Position numbers and translations under genes: made by a program. Positions 26,618 to 35,508 of a stretch of DNA of 64,000 nucleotides are shown one piece after another. The notes below the pieces were generated by a model. It worked only from the letters and a program-made list of their open reading frames with translations. It did no database searches and was not told the DNA's origin. Numbering within the stretch: the stretch's first letter is position 1; the number at the start of each line of letters is the position of its first letter. Source of the DNA: an uncultured Burkholderiales bacterium (GTDB lineage: Bacteria > Pseudomonadota > Gammaproteobacteria > Burkholderiales > Burkholderiaceae_C); the NCBI GenBank assembly GCA_937927685.1, contig CALBSC010000098.1, positions 62,001 through 126,000 of the forward strand. The letters run 5' to 3'.

Positions 26618-27613
26618 TTACTGTGGCTTGATGCCGGCCGTTTTGATCACGCGTGTCCACAAGTCGAGTTCGGACTTGACGAATGCGGTGTAGTGCTGAG
26701 CCCCTGCAGGGGGCACCACAAAGCCGCTGGCCGCGTACTTCTGTCGCACGACATCCGACTGCACCACCTGGGCGATCGCGGCTTGCAGTTTGTCCACGAT
26801 GGGCTGGGGGGTGCCCTTGGCGACCGACAGGCCCGACCACGACAATGCTTCAAAGCCTTTGAAGCCGGACTCGGCCACGGTGGGGACATCCGGGTAGAGC
26901 GGGTTGCGTTGCGCGCTGGTCACGGCCAGGGCCCGTAACTTGCCGCTTTTGACATGCTGCAGCACCACGTCCTGGTTCAGGAAAATCAGCGGAATGGTGC
27001 CAGCCAGCAAGTCGGTCAGCATGGGGCCGCCGCCACGGTATGGAATGCCGGTCATGAAAAGTCCCGCCGTCTGTTTGAACAATTCCATGGCCATGTGACC
27101 CGAGGCCGCGTGCGTGTAGCCGTAGTCGAGTTTTCCGGGGTTGCGTTTGGCGTAATCCACCACGTCCTGCAGCGTCTTGAAGGGCGTGGACGGATGCACC
27201 ACCAGCACATTGGGACCGGAGTTCACCTGAGCGAGATGGATGAAGTCCGTGATTGAGTTGTACTTGAGGTGGGGATCGAGGCCGTGGGCCACCGCGTTTT
27301 GTCCCACACCGGTCTGGATGAGGGTGTAGCCATCGGCGGGCATTTTGAGCGCACGGTCCATGCCCACAATGCCACCGGCACCGCCAATGTTCTCCACCAC
27401 CACGGGCTGCTTCAGCACCTTGGTGAGTTCGTCTGCCATCATGCGGCCCAGCACGTCGCTGGTGCCCCCCGGTGGAAAGGCCACCACCATCTTGATGGGG
27501 CGGTTGGGGTAATCGGATTGTGCCCAGGACAGCGGGCAGATGACGGAAGTCAGTGCCGCCAGCGCGATCAGGGGCAGGCGCTGAAGCCAACGGCGTGCAG
27601 GCAAGAAGGGCAT
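26618..27613 (-). CDS. Bug/TctC-family periplasmic carboxylate receptor
   Basis: The protein has 331 residues. A signal peptide (about residues 1-31, ending PLSWA-Q) is followed by the Bug hallmark YPNRPIKMVVAFPPGG; later come LPDVPT-like YPDVPTVAESG and the Venus-flytrap domain. Bug proteins bind dicarboxylates, amino acids or aromatic acids for tripartite tricarboxylate transporters. No tctA or tctB lies in the window. The CoA-transferase gene lies upstream on the same strand (125 bp), so they may share a transcript. The start at MPFLPARRW gives a proper signal peptide. Confidence 0.92.
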   Translation of the reverse strand: MPFLPARRWLQRLPLIALAALTSVICPLSWAQSDYPNRPIKMVVAFPPGGTSDVLGRMMADELTKVLKQPVVVENIGGAGGIVGMDRALKMPADGYTLIQTGVGQNAVAHGLDPHLKYNSITDFIHLAQVNSGPNVLVVHPSTPFKTLQDVVDYAKRNPGKLDYGYTHAASGHMAMELFKQTAGLFMTGIPYRGGGPMLTDLLAGTIPLIFLNQDVVLQHVKSGKLRALAVTSAQRNPLYPDVPTVAESGFKGFEALSWSGLSVAKGTPQPIVDKLQAAIAQVVQSDVVRQKYAASGFVVPPAGAQHYTAFVKSELDLWTRVIKTAGIKPQ

Positions 27614-27738
27614 AGGTCGTGTTTGATCGAGGAAAGGGTTGGGACAAAGTATGCACCAAGGTGCCACACCTTCACCACCGCGTTACCCCTGATCCATCCC
27701 GTGCAGCCTCGGCTGCTTGCCGGGCATCGCCGTCACGG

Positions 27739-29001
27739 TCAGGGTGGGGATGGCGTGTCCGCAGACAGGTCCGTGGGTGGGTGGGCGGACCGGTGTGCAC
27801 GTGCTGCACCACTTGCCAGCAGCGCCTGGATTTCCGGGGGTGTCAACCCCACCTCCTGCAACACGTCGAGCGTGTGTTCGCCCAGGTGCGGGGCGGGCAA
27901 CCACTGGTCGCGTTGACCTGCTGACACGTGGTTGGCGGGGCGGATATCCAGGATGCGCCCCTCGGTGGGATGCTCACGCTCCACCAGCAGACCCACCGCC
28001 TTCAGGTGCGGATCGTCCGCCAGAGAATCCAGGGTGTTGTAGGGCGCGGCAGGAATATCGTGCTGGCGGCACACGTCCAGCCAGAACGCTGTAGTCTGTT
28101 GACGCAGGGCCTCGTCACGCAACCGGTAAAACTCGACGACGTTGGCAAACCGCGCCGCCACGTCGCAATAGCGTGGGTCTTCTTTCAAATGGCTCAGCCC
28201 CATGGCATCCAGCAGGGGGAATACCTGTGCATTGGTATTGGCCGAAATACAGATGTAGCCATCTTGTGTGGGGGAGGGCGCGTAATAGGGGTTGACCAGG
28301 CGCGGATCACCTGTTTCGCCAAGGGGAGGCACATAGGTGCGCAGGTAGAGATGTTCGGTCAGCACCTGGGTCGCCATGTTCTCAAACATGGGCACTTCAA
28401 TGGACTGGCCTTCACCGGTGCGTTCGCGGTGGTACAGGGCCATCGCAATCATCTGAACGGCAATCAAGCCACTGGTGCGGTCGGCCATCACATAGGGCAC
28501 ATAGCGCGGCTCGCCAAAGGCCAGTTCATGCAAGCCTGCCACGCCGCTCACGCCCTGGATGATGGGGTCGTAGGCCGGCACCGCAGCGTAAGGGCCGTCC
28601 TGTCCAAAGCCGAACATGCCGCAGTAAATGATGCGTGGGTTGATGGCCCGGACCTCGTCATAGCTCAATCCCAGCCGCGCCATCGAGGCTGGACGCACGT
28701 TCCAGGCCAGTATGTCGGCATCGCGCAGCAAGCGCACCAGCACCTCACGGCCTGCCGGTTGTTTGAGGTCCAGGCAGGCCGAGCGCTTGTTGCGGTTGAG
28801 GTGTAAAAACTTCGGGGCCATGCCCGGGGTGAGTCCGCGTCCACCCAAGTGTCGGCCGACATCGCCCTCGGGGCTTTCAATCTTGATCACCTCGGCGCCA
28901 TGGTCCGCCAGAATCTGGGTGCACAGCGGACCGATCACCACCGAGGTGAGATCGACCACGCGCACGCCCGCCAACATGCCTTTTGTCGTCACGGTTGCCA
29001 T
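27739..29001 (-). CDS. Family III CoA-transferase (CaiB/Frc type)
   Basis: The protein has 420 residues. It opens LAGVRVVDLTSVVIGP, has HGAEVIKIESPEGD and RNKRSACLDLK, and keeps the catalytic aspartate at D174 (ADRTSG), the position equal to D169 of formyl-CoA transferase. Family III enzymes move CoA between carboxylic acids. The acid is unknown; itaconate, succinate or a hydroxy-acid would fit the surroundings. The leader GAGG is 6-7 bp from this ATG, which I prefer to the ATG at 29004 or GTG at 29013. Confidence 0.9.
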   Translation of the reverse strand: MATVTTKGMLAGVRVVDLTSVVIGPLCTQILADHGAEVIKIESPEGDVGRHLGGRGLTPGMAPKFLHLNRNKRSACLDLKQPAGREVLVRLLRDADILAWNVRPASMARLGLSYDEVRAINPRIIYCGMFGFGQDGPYAAVPAYDPIIQGVSGVAGLHELAFGEPRYVPYVMADRTSGLIAVQMIAMALYHRERTGEGQSIEVPMFENMATQVLTEHLYLRTYVPPLGETGDPRLVNPYYAPSPTQDGYICISANTNAQVFPLLDAMGLSHLKEDPRYCDVAARFANVVEFYRLRDEALRQQTTAFWLDVCRQHDIPAAPYNTLDSLADDPHLKAVGLLVEREHPTEGRILDIRPANHVSAGQRDQWLPAPHLGEHTLDVLQEVGLTPPEIQALLASGAARAHRSAHPPTDLSADTPSPP

Positions 29002-29101
29002 CATTGTCCTCACAAGAACCGCTATTGTGAAGGCACTTCAGGGTTTGGGCCGCAGGCCGGGTGCTGACAGCGTCACCCAGGTTCACCCCGGCCGTCTGGA
29101 T

Positions 29102-29245
29102 TCAGGAGTGCGGGGCGATTTGGGCCAATCGCATGCTCACGCGGGACAGCAGTTGCCCCACTTCCTGCCCCAGTTCCAGTCCGGTCAGTGCCAGCACCAG
29201 GCTGACCATCACCACGATAAATCCGTATTCCATCTTGTGCTTCAT
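29102..29245 (-). CDS. Small single-span membrane protein, 47 residues
   Basis: This short frame has ATG at 29243-29245, a good ribosome site (GGGAG, spacing 8) and a TGA at 29102-29104. The product starts MKHKMEYGF, then a hydrophobic stretch of about 15 residues (8-22), then an amphipathic tail with several Gln, Leu and Arg. No family is recognised. It lies 100 bp upstream of the CoA-transferase gene on the same strand and is divergent from the P-type ATPase gene, with an inverted repeat between them. Coding is supported by the ribosome site and membrane-protein composition only. Confidence 0.55.
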   Translation of the reverse strand: MKHKMEYGFIVVMVSLVLALTGLELGQEVGQLLSRVSMRLAQIAPHS

Positions 29246-29287
29246 GTCAGATGCTCCCAGCGCTAGCCATGCCCTGTGCCGCAGGAC

Positions 29288-29316
29288 TATATCGTTCGGT
29301 CAATGACCGCGATATA
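29288..29316. promoter_or_regulatory. 29-nt inverted repeat between the 47-residue gene and the P-type ATPase gene
   Basis: TATATCG at 29288-29294 pairs with CGATATA at 29310-29316, and CGGTCA at 29297-29302 pairs with TGACCG at 29304-29309 around a single A. A 2-nt TT bulge (29295-29296) is the only asymmetry. It is 51 bp upstream of the ATPase start and 43 bp upstream of the small gene. On the minus strand a TATAGT box overlaps it. It looks like an operator or a strong RNA hairpin. Confidence 0.6.
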
Positions 29317-29366
29317 CCGTTGAATGGGTAAAGCCAAACCCGGGCCTGCGCGACACACAATGCAAC

Positions 29367-31964
29367 ATGACAAGTCAATATCCGGGACTGACCCAGGCTC
29401 AGGCCGAGGTTCGCTTGCGCGAGGATGGACCCAATGCGCTGGCTGCCACGCGACGCCGCTCATGGCTGGACCGTGGGCGGGATCTGCTCTCCGAACCCAT
29501 GATTGCGTTGCTGGTGGCGGCCGCGCTGATCTACATGGTGCTTGGCGATCTGGGGGAGGGCCTGACCCTGGCCGTGTTTGTGTTGGCTGTGATCGCCCTC
29601 ACGCTGTACCAGGAAGGCAAGTCTGAATCTTCCATCGAGGCACTGCGCGAGATGACGCAACCCCTGGCCCGGGTGTCGCGTGATGGCCAGCGCCGCAGCA
29701 TCGCTTCCCGCGACGTGGTGTGTGGCGATGTGCTGCACTTGTCCGAGGGCGATCGCGTGGCGGCCGACGCGCAGGTGCTGTGGGCGGACAACCTGCAGGT
29801 GGATGAGTCGTTACTCACCGGTGAATCGCTGGCCGTGAGCAAGGAGGCTCACCCCACGCAACAGGTGTTTGGTGGCACCCATGTGGTTCGCGGACAGGCC
29901 GTGGTTCAAGTCAACGCCACCGGCCCGCGCAGTGAGATGGGGCGTATTGGTGCTGCGCTGGCGGCTTTGGAAACCGCCCCCAGCCCCTTGCATCGACAAA
30001 CCGCTCGACTGGTGCGCATCATCGCCATGGTGGCGCTGGTGGTGTGCACCACGCTGGTCATCACCCAGGGCGTTCGAACGGGCGATTGGCTGGCCGCGTT
30101 GTTGGCGGGCATTACCCTGGCCATGGGCATCCTGCCCGAAGAGTACCCGGTGGTGCTCGCCCTGTTCCCGGCCCTGGGGGCGCACCGTTTGGCCCATGAA
30201 GGTGTGCTCACGCGGCGCCTCAATGCCATTGAAACCCTGGGCGCTACCACCGTGTTGTGCACGGACAAGACCGGCACTCTCACCGAAAACCGCATGCAAG
30301 TCGCCTTGCTGGCGGTGGGGGATGCCGAGCATCCCCGGTGGCATGACCTGTCTGGCACCCCCCCGCCCGCATTGCCTGAACCGTTCCATGCCTTGATCGA
30401 GCATGCCATTCTGGCCAGCGCACCACAGCCCTTCGACCCGATGGAGCAGGCGTTCCACCGTTTGGGCATCACCCACCTGGCGGACACGGATCACTTGCAC
30501 CACGACTGGACCCTGGTGCAGACCTATGCGCTGAGCCCGCAACTGCGTGCCATGGCGCATGTCTGGCAGCATGCAGAGGCGCAAGAAGGGGGGCATGAAA
30601 AGACCCATGGGGTATCCGCCAAGGGCGCCCCGGAGGCGGTGATGGGGTTGTGCCACCTGGACACCGCGATACAGGCACACTGGGAGCGCGCGGTCGGACA
30701 CATGGCGGCACAGGGACTGCGGGTATTGGCCGTGGCGCAAGCGCCCGCCCGTGCCGATTGGCCCGCCAGTGCGCACGATTTCGACTTCGAGTGGCTGGGG
30801 CTGGTCGGCCTGCGCGACCCACTGCGACCCGATGTGGCTCTGGCCATGGGGGAGGCGCAGTCGGCGGGCATTCGTGTGCTCATGATCACGGGGGATTACC
30901 CGATCACGGCGCAAGTGATCGCTGATCAGGCGGGCATGGCGCCTGGTGGCACGCTGGCCGGCCATGAGGTCGATCAACTCTCGGATGACGCGTTGCGGCG
31001 CGCACTTCGAGAGACACGCGTCTGCGCACGGATTTCGCCGCATCAAAAGCTGCGCATCGTCCAGTGCCTCAAGGCCGACGGCGAGATCGTCACCATGACG
31101 GGCGATGGTGTGAACGATGCCCCCGCACTCAAGGCTGCGCATGTGGGCATCGCCATGGGTCAGCGTGGCACCGACGTGGCCCGTGAGGCGGCGGATCTGG
31201 TGCTGGTGGATGACAACTTCACCTCGATCGTGCGGGCGTTGCGCACGGGGCGGCGCATTTTCGACAACTTGCAAAAATCGATGACGTATATCTTCGCGGT
31301 GCACATCCCCATTGCGGGCGTGGCCCTGCTGCCCATGCTGTTGTCGTGGCCGCCTTTGCTGCTGCCCTTGCATATCGCCTTGCTGGAACTGGTGATCGAC
31401 CCGGCCTGTTCGCTCGCCTTCGAACAAGAGCCCGAGGATCCTCTCATCATGCAACGACCTGCGCGCGATACGCAAGCCCCCTTGTTGGGGCGCTGGGAGT
31501 TGGCCGAGGCCACGGTGCAAGGCTTGATTGTCCTGGGCAGCCTGGGGCTCAGCTACTGTGGGGCTGGGTGGGCACCAGGCGCATCCGTGCTCGACGGGCT
31601 GCCTGGGGGCGGCGGGCCGGCGAGTGCAGCCCCCACCGCAGACATCCAGCGCTCCATGGTGCTGGTTTCCCTGGTCATGGCCAATGGCGTGCTGATTGCC
31701 GCCAACCGGGCCTCTCCCCCCGGGTTGGGGCGAGCGCACAGGGGGTGGGGCGGGTGGCAGCGCGGCGCGTCCAACCCCATGGCCTGGGGGGTCACGCTGT
31801 CAGCCTTGGCGGCCGTGTTGCTGGCGCTTTACTGGCCCTGGCTGGCGGGTGCACTCAAGCTGGCGGCGCTTGCGCCGCAGGCGTTGGCCGTGGCGTTGTG
31901 CTGTGGCGTGCTGGGCTGGCCCGTGATGGCGCTCATGCGAAGGCTGAAGGGCGCATGGCGCTGA
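29367..31964 (+). CDS. Cation-translocating P-type ATPase (P2-like, PEEYP subfamily)
   Basis: The protein has 865 residues. Order of parts: N-terminal cation-ATPase segment (TQAQAEVRLREDGPNAL), actuator domain with LLTGES, membrane helix 4 with LPEEYPVVL, phosphorylation site DKTGTLT (Asp300), nucleotide domain with KGAPE, hinge TGDGVNDAPAL, and C-terminal helices. In Ca2+ pumps the helix-4 motif is PEGLP; here it is PEEYP, and helix 6 reads ELVIDPACSLAFE. The ion may therefore not be calcium. The gene has its own upstream region with a 29-nt inverted repeat; an SDR gene converges on it with 9 bp between stops. Confidence 0.92.
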   Translation: MTSQYPGLTQAQAEVRLREDGPNALAATRRRSWLDRGRDLLSEPMIALLVAAALIYMVLGDLGEGLTLAVFVLAVIALTLYQEGKSESSIEALREMTQPLARVSRDGQRRSIASRDVVCGDVLHLSEGDRVAADAQVLWADNLQVDESLLTGESLAVSKEAHPTQQVFGGTHVVRGQAVVQVNATGPRSEMGRIGAALAALETAPSPLHRQTARLVRIIAMVALVVCTTLVITQGVRTGDWLAALLAGITLAMGILPEEYPVVLALFPALGAHRLAHEGVLTRRLNAIETLGATTVLCTDKTGTLTENRMQVALLAVGDAEHPRWHDLSGTPPPALPEPFHALIEHAILASAPQPFDPMEQAFHRLGITHLADTDHLHHDWTLVQTYALSPQLRAMAHVWQHAEAQEGGHEKTHGVSAKGAPEAVMGLCHLDTAIQAHWERAVGHMAAQGLRVLAVAQAPARADWPASAHDFDFEWLGLVGLRDPLRPDVALAMGEAQSAGIRVLMITGDYPITAQVIADQAGMAPGGTLAGHEVDQLSDDALRRALRETRVCARISPHQKLRIVQCLKADGEIVTMTGDGVNDAPALKAAHVGIAMGQRGTDVAREAADLVLVDDNFTSIVRALRTGRRIFDNLQKSMTYIFAVHIPIAGVALLPMLLSWPPLLLPLHIALLELVIDPACSLAFEQEPEDPLIMQRPARDTQAPLLGRWELAEATVQGLIVLGSLGLSYCGAGWAPGASVLDGLPGGGGPASAAPTADIQRSMVLVSLVMANGVLIAANRASPPGLGRAHRGWGGWQRGASNPMAWGVTLSALAAVLLALYWPWLAGALKLAALAPQALAVALCCGVLGWPVMALMRRLKGAWR

Positions 31965-31973
31965 AGCGCGAGC

Positions 31974-32753
31974 TCACATCAAGCCAGGATACGAGCCACC
32001 ATCGAGTTGCAGGTTTTGTCCCGAGATAAATCCAGCCTGGGCACTGCACAAGAACACGCAGGCGTCGGCCAATTCTTCGGGTGTGCCAAACCGTTTGGCC
32101 GCAATGGAATTGGCAAAGCGTGCACGCGCTTCTTCATAGCTGATCTTGCTCAACTCAGCCTGCCGCTTGGCCAGAAATGCCTGGCGAGGCGTGTCGATGC
32201 GTTCGGGCAGTATGTTGTTGAGGGTCACGTTGTCCGCGGCCACTTCAAAGGACAGCGACTTACTGAAGGCCGTCAAACCCGTGCGTGCCGAGGTGGACAG
32301 CGCCTGGTGGGGGCGCGGGCTCTTCACCATCGCCGAGGTGATGTTGACGATGCGGCCGAACTTCCGTTCGCGCATACCCGGCACAAAACCGCGGATGAGC
32401 AAAATGGGCGCCAGCATGTTGGACTCGATGGCTCGGATCCACGCATCGTGGTCCCAGTCGGCGAGCTTGCCGGGGGGCGGACCGGCGTTGTTGTTGATCA
32501 GGATATCCAGATCCGGGCAACCCTCGAACAAGACCTGTCGACCTGCCTCGGTGGCGATGTCGGCCACGAGCGTGCGCACGTCCTGGCCGGTTTTTTCCTG
32601 GATATGCGCCCTGGCCTGCTCCAGCCGGGTGGCATCGCGGCCGTTGATGGCCACTTGCACGCCCTCACGGGCCAGCGCCGTGGCGCAAGCCAGGCCGATT
32701 CCCTGGGAGGAAGCGCACACCAGCGCGCGTCGGTTGCGAATACCCAAATCCAT
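31974..32753 (-). CDS. SDR-fold protein lacking the usual catalytic Tyr and Lys
   Basis: The protein has 259 residues with the Rossmann nucleotide site (CASSQGIGLA), NNNAG and a C-terminal FISGQNLQLDGG, as in FabG-like reductases. The catalytic Ser is at 140 (NITSAM), but the positions 13 and 17 residues on, normally Tyr and Lys, are Ser153 and Arg157 (STSAR). A group of SDR proteins annotated as oxidoreductases shares this change; their reaction is not known to me. It may bind NAD(P) without normal reduction chemistry. The neighbouring genes do not reveal a role. Confidence 0.85.
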   Translation of the reverse strand: MDLGIRNRRALVCASSQGIGLACATALAREGVQVAINGRDATRLEQARAHIQEKTGQDVRTLVADIATEAGRQVLFEGCPDLDILINNNAGPPPGKLADWDHDAWIRAIESNMLAPILLIRGFVPGMRERKFGRIVNITSAMVKSPRPHQALSTSARTGLTAFSKSLSFEVAADNVTLNNILPERIDTPRQAFLAKRQAELSKISYEEARARFANSIAAKRFGTPEELADACVFLCSAQAGFISGQNLQLDGGSYPGLM

Positions 32754-32969
32754 GCAGCACCTCAAGTGTCCAAGTCATCGCAGAACAGGGCTTGATTCAA
32801 CCACAGAAAGCCTGGGCTGATCATCGGAGTCTCCCGCTGCCGGCGACTGCACGGGGTGCTCATGCCCTGTCAGATTGGTTCGCCGGGCACGAGTCACACG
32901 GGCTACAAGTCCGGCCTGCCCAGGCGTCCTACACTTGCGGACACAGCACGCCAATTTCAGGAGACCCTC

Positions 32970-33812
32970 ATGCCCTATATCAAGACCGACGATGGTGTTC
33001 AGCTCTACTACGAATCCGTAGGCGAGGGCACCCCCATTCTGTTTGTGCACGAATACGCCGGCGACCACCGCAGTTGGGAACCGCAGATGCGTTACTTCGC
33101 GCGCAACTTCCGCTGCATCGCCTACAGTGCGCGCGGCTATACCCCGTCCGACATTCCCGGCAACGCTGACGACTACTCACAACACCGTGTGAGCGAGGAC
33201 ATCCGCTGCATGCTCGATGGTCTGAACATCCGTCAGGCGCATGTGGTGGGTTTGTCCATGGGGGCGTTCGCCACCTTGCACTTCGGCATGCGCTACGCCA
33301 CCGATCCGGCCAACAGCCGCGCCTTGTCCCTCACCCTGGCCGGGTGTGGCACGGGATCTCACCCCAATGCATATGAGGGTTTTCAGAAAGAATCCTTGGC
33401 CCTGGCGGATCGCATCCAGGCCGAAGGCATGGCCGAAGTGGCCAAGACCTACAGCCAGGCGGCCGCCCGTTTGGCCTTCAAGCGCAAGGACCCCCGCGGG
33501 TATGAGGAATTTGCCCGCATGATGGGCGAGCACTCCACGCCCGGCTCATCGCTCACGGCGCGGGGCTATCAGGGACGGCGTCCCAGCTTGTACGCGCTGA
33601 CCGATCAGATTGCCCGCGTGGCGGTGCCCACCCTGGTGCTCACAGGCGACGAGGACGAGCCCTGCCTGGAGCCCTCGCTCATGCTCAAGCGCACCATCCC
33701 GGGCGCGGCCCTGGGCATCTTCCCGGCCAGTGGCCACGGCATCAACCTCGAAGAGCCTGCGCTGTTCAACCAGATGCTGTCCGACTTCCTGATGCGGGTC
33801 ACCGTCCGCTGA
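32970..33812 (+). CDS. Alpha/beta hydrolase
   Basis: The protein has 280 residues. The nucleophile elbow is GLSMGA with Ser96; the oxyanion region is FVHEYAG rather than HGxP; the acid is in TGDEDEPC and the histidine in SGHGINLEEP. It resembles enol-lactone hydrolases and C-C bond hydrolases but the substrate is unknown. AGGAG lies 7-8 bp before the ATG. There is no signal peptide. Confidence 0.88.
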   Translation: MPYIKTDDGVQLYYESVGEGTPILFVHEYAGDHRSWEPQMRYFARNFRCIAYSARGYTPSDIPGNADDYSQHRVSEDIRCMLDGLNIRQAHVVGLSMGAFATLHFGMRYATDPANSRALSLTLAGCGTGSHPNAYEGFQKESLALADRIQAEGMAEVAKTYSQAAARLAFKRKDPRGYEEFARMMGEHSTPGSSLTARGYQGRRPSLYALTDQIARVAVPTLVLTGDEDEPCLEPSLMLKRTIPGAALGIFPASGHGINLEEPALFNQMLSDFLMRVTVR

Positions 33813-33822
33813 AACGCCTGCC

Positions 33823-34281
33823 GTGCGCCGGCCTGCCCGCGTCAACCCTCCCGGCTGTCGGGCCTGGCTGTGGGGGCGGCTCGGCACGATCATGATCCTG
33901 GCGTGGGGCAGTGTGGTCCAGGCCCAGACGTTTCGGCTGAGCTGCGAGTTGCAAGGCACCATCCCGGCGCTGGAAGACCGCAAGCTCAAGCCGGCGACCG
34001 TGACGGTGGAGATGCAGTCCATCGGCAAGAACATCTTCATCAAACTGATCGGTCCGCGTTATTACGACATGAAGGTCAGCAGTCTCACCACCGAGGCCTT
34101 CAACGGCAGCAACTTGACCTCGGCCGGCGTGATTGGTGCCCGGGCTCGGGAGAATGACACCGGGCGTGTGACGGAAATTCGCATTGAACGCGACACCATC
34201 CTGTTGAGCGGTCATAGCGACATCGACTTTCGCGGTAAAGTCCTGCGTATGAACCTGGAAGGGCCTTGCGCCATGCGCTGA
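33823..34281 (+). CDS. Small exported protein of unknown function, GTG start
   Basis: The protein has 152 residues. An Arg-rich N-terminus leads into a signal peptide (LGTIMILAWGSVVQA-Q, cut near residue 35). The mature part is mainly beta-type, with about 115 residues and two cysteines (early and near the end) that could form a disulfide. I do not recognise a family. It begins 10 bp after the hydrolase stop. An ATG at 33892 is possible but would leave a poor signal peptide. Confidence 0.6.
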   Translation: MRRPARVNPPGCRAWLWGRLGTIMILAWGSVVQAQTFRLSCELQGTIPALEDRKLKPATVTVEMQSIGKNIFIKLIGPRYYDMKVSSLTTEAFNGSNLTSAGVIGARARENDTGRVTEIRIERDTILLSGHSDIDFRGKVLRMNLEGPCAMR

Positions 34282-34328
34282 GCGTCTGGCACACCGGCAC
34301 TGGACCTCACGTCGTATCGCACCGTGAC

Positions 34329-34736
34329 ATGAAGAAGATCGAAGCCCCCTATCTGCTGTTTGCCCTGGTCTTTGGATTTATGGCACTCATTGCGCCCTAC
34401 CTGATGGAAGAGCACCGTCTCACCCTGGAAGGGCGATTGGCCATGCTCCTGTTCCAGGCCGGAATGATCTTTGTGTGTTCGCTGGCCAGTGCCAAGCACC
34501 TGCACGACAAGTGGGTGCAGGAAGAAATCAACGACCGACAGGCCCGGTTGCGCATGCCCAAGCCGCAGGAAGACAGCGAATCGACGGATGCAGCGCCCGG
34601 GAATGACGCTCTGTTGGGGCAGACTTCAACCGCCCATGAGGGTGTCTCAGATGATCAGCCAATGGCTTCTGGCAACGACACCCTGTCGTCGCCAGTTCCT
34701 GGCCACGATGCCTCAACGAAGCCACCCGTTGCCTGA
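34329..34736 (+). CDS. Small membrane protein with acidic tail, unknown function
   Basis: The protein has 135 residues. Two hydrophobic helices (about 7-24 and 36-53) are followed by a charged segment (KHLHDKWVQEEINDRQARLR) and a low-complexity Ser/Asp/Pro tail from about residue 75. No family is recognised. It starts 47 bp after the exported protein gene. The frame stays open upstream, but this ATG places a Lys-Lys just before the first helix, as expected. Confidence 0.6.
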   Translation: MKKIEAPYLLFALVFGFMALIAPYLMEEHRLTLEGRLAMLLFQAGMIFVCSLASAKHLHDKWVQEEINDRQARLRMPKPQEDSESTDAAPGNDALLGQTSTAHEGVSDDQPMASGNDTLSSPVPGHDASTKPPVA

Positions 34737-34783
34737 ACGGTCCATGCCCCCGCTAGGGCCTGAGGTCCTCAGGCCCCGGCCGA

Positions 34784-35455
34784 TCAGTTGGGCCCATCGC
34801 GACGCATGACCGTTTCGATCTCGCGAATGCGGCTGTAAAACGCGCGGCCCAGTCGGCCCACCGGGCGCGTGGCCTCGCTCTCCAGCAAATCCACGCGGTG
34901 ACGCTTGCCTTCGCGTTCACCGCGGTAGACGTTCTCCTGGATATGCAGGTGAATCACCTTGCCCATCACCCAGTGGTTGGCGCCCAGATCCAGGATGTCG
35001 AGCAATTCGCACTCAAAGGTCACGGGTGTGAGCGCAACGCGCGGCGGCTTGACGCGGGTGGAGGGCACCTGCAGGATGTGGGCAAAGTCGAATTCACTCT
35101 GGCCATGCGGTAAATCGGTGGCCGAGGCGACCATCTCGTCCATCAGGTTCTCGGGTGAGAGGTTCACCACAAACTGCCCGTTGTCCTTGATGTTGATCAG
35201 CGTGTCCTTTTCGCGCCGGGTGCCGTCCTGGTGGTTATCGCCCCGTGGGCCGCAAGAGAACCCCATCACGGGCGGGGAAGGGCAACACACGTTGAAGAAA
35301 CTGAACGGAGCGATGTTGGACACCCCGTCGCGGCTGATGGTCGAGACCCAGGCAATGGGTCTGGGCAGGATGCTGTCGCGCAGCAAAAAATACATCTCGC
35401 TGGGATTGAAGTCACTCACGTCCAGGGAGTGCGTGCGGGGAGCGTCTTGGGTCAT
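34784..35455 (-). CDS. Flavin reductase-like domain protein (DIM6/NTAB)
   Basis: The protein has 223 residues. The FMN-binding split-barrel is seen in LPRPIAWVSTISRDGVSNIAPFSFF (residues about 29-53) and TLINIKDNGQFVVNL, and a conserved ELLDILDLGANHWVMGKV. Such proteins bind FMN and often give reduced flavin to a monooxygenase, or have other reactions. No monooxygenase partner is next to it. The ATG chosen gives MTQDAPRTH; the 40 residues further upstream are not family-like. Confidence 0.87.
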   Translation of the reverse strand: MTQDAPRTHSLDVSDFNPSEMYFLLRDSILPRPIAWVSTISRDGVSNIAPFSFFNVCCPSPPVMGFSCGPRGDNHQDGTRREKDTLINIKDNGQFVVNLSPENLMDEMVASATDLPHGQSEFDFAHILQVPSTRVKPPRVALTPVTFECELLDILDLGANHWVMGKVIHLHIQENVYRGEREGKRHRVDLLESEATRPVGRLGRAFYSRIREIETVMRRDGPN

Positions 35456-35508
35456 GGGGGGCCTTTGGTAAAAATGCGCGGTCTGCGGAATAATCAATTG
35501 GTCAAGCC

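Noticed and set aside
27739..29001. Apparent Asp-to-Glu change in the CoA-transferase (EVPMFEN)
   Set aside because: That motif is not the active site; the catalytic Asp is present at D174 in ADRTSG.
29811..31739. A 642-codon leftward open frame opposite the P-type ATPase
   Set aside because: It is antisense to the phosphorylation and hinge motifs of the ATPase; composition is non-protein-like.
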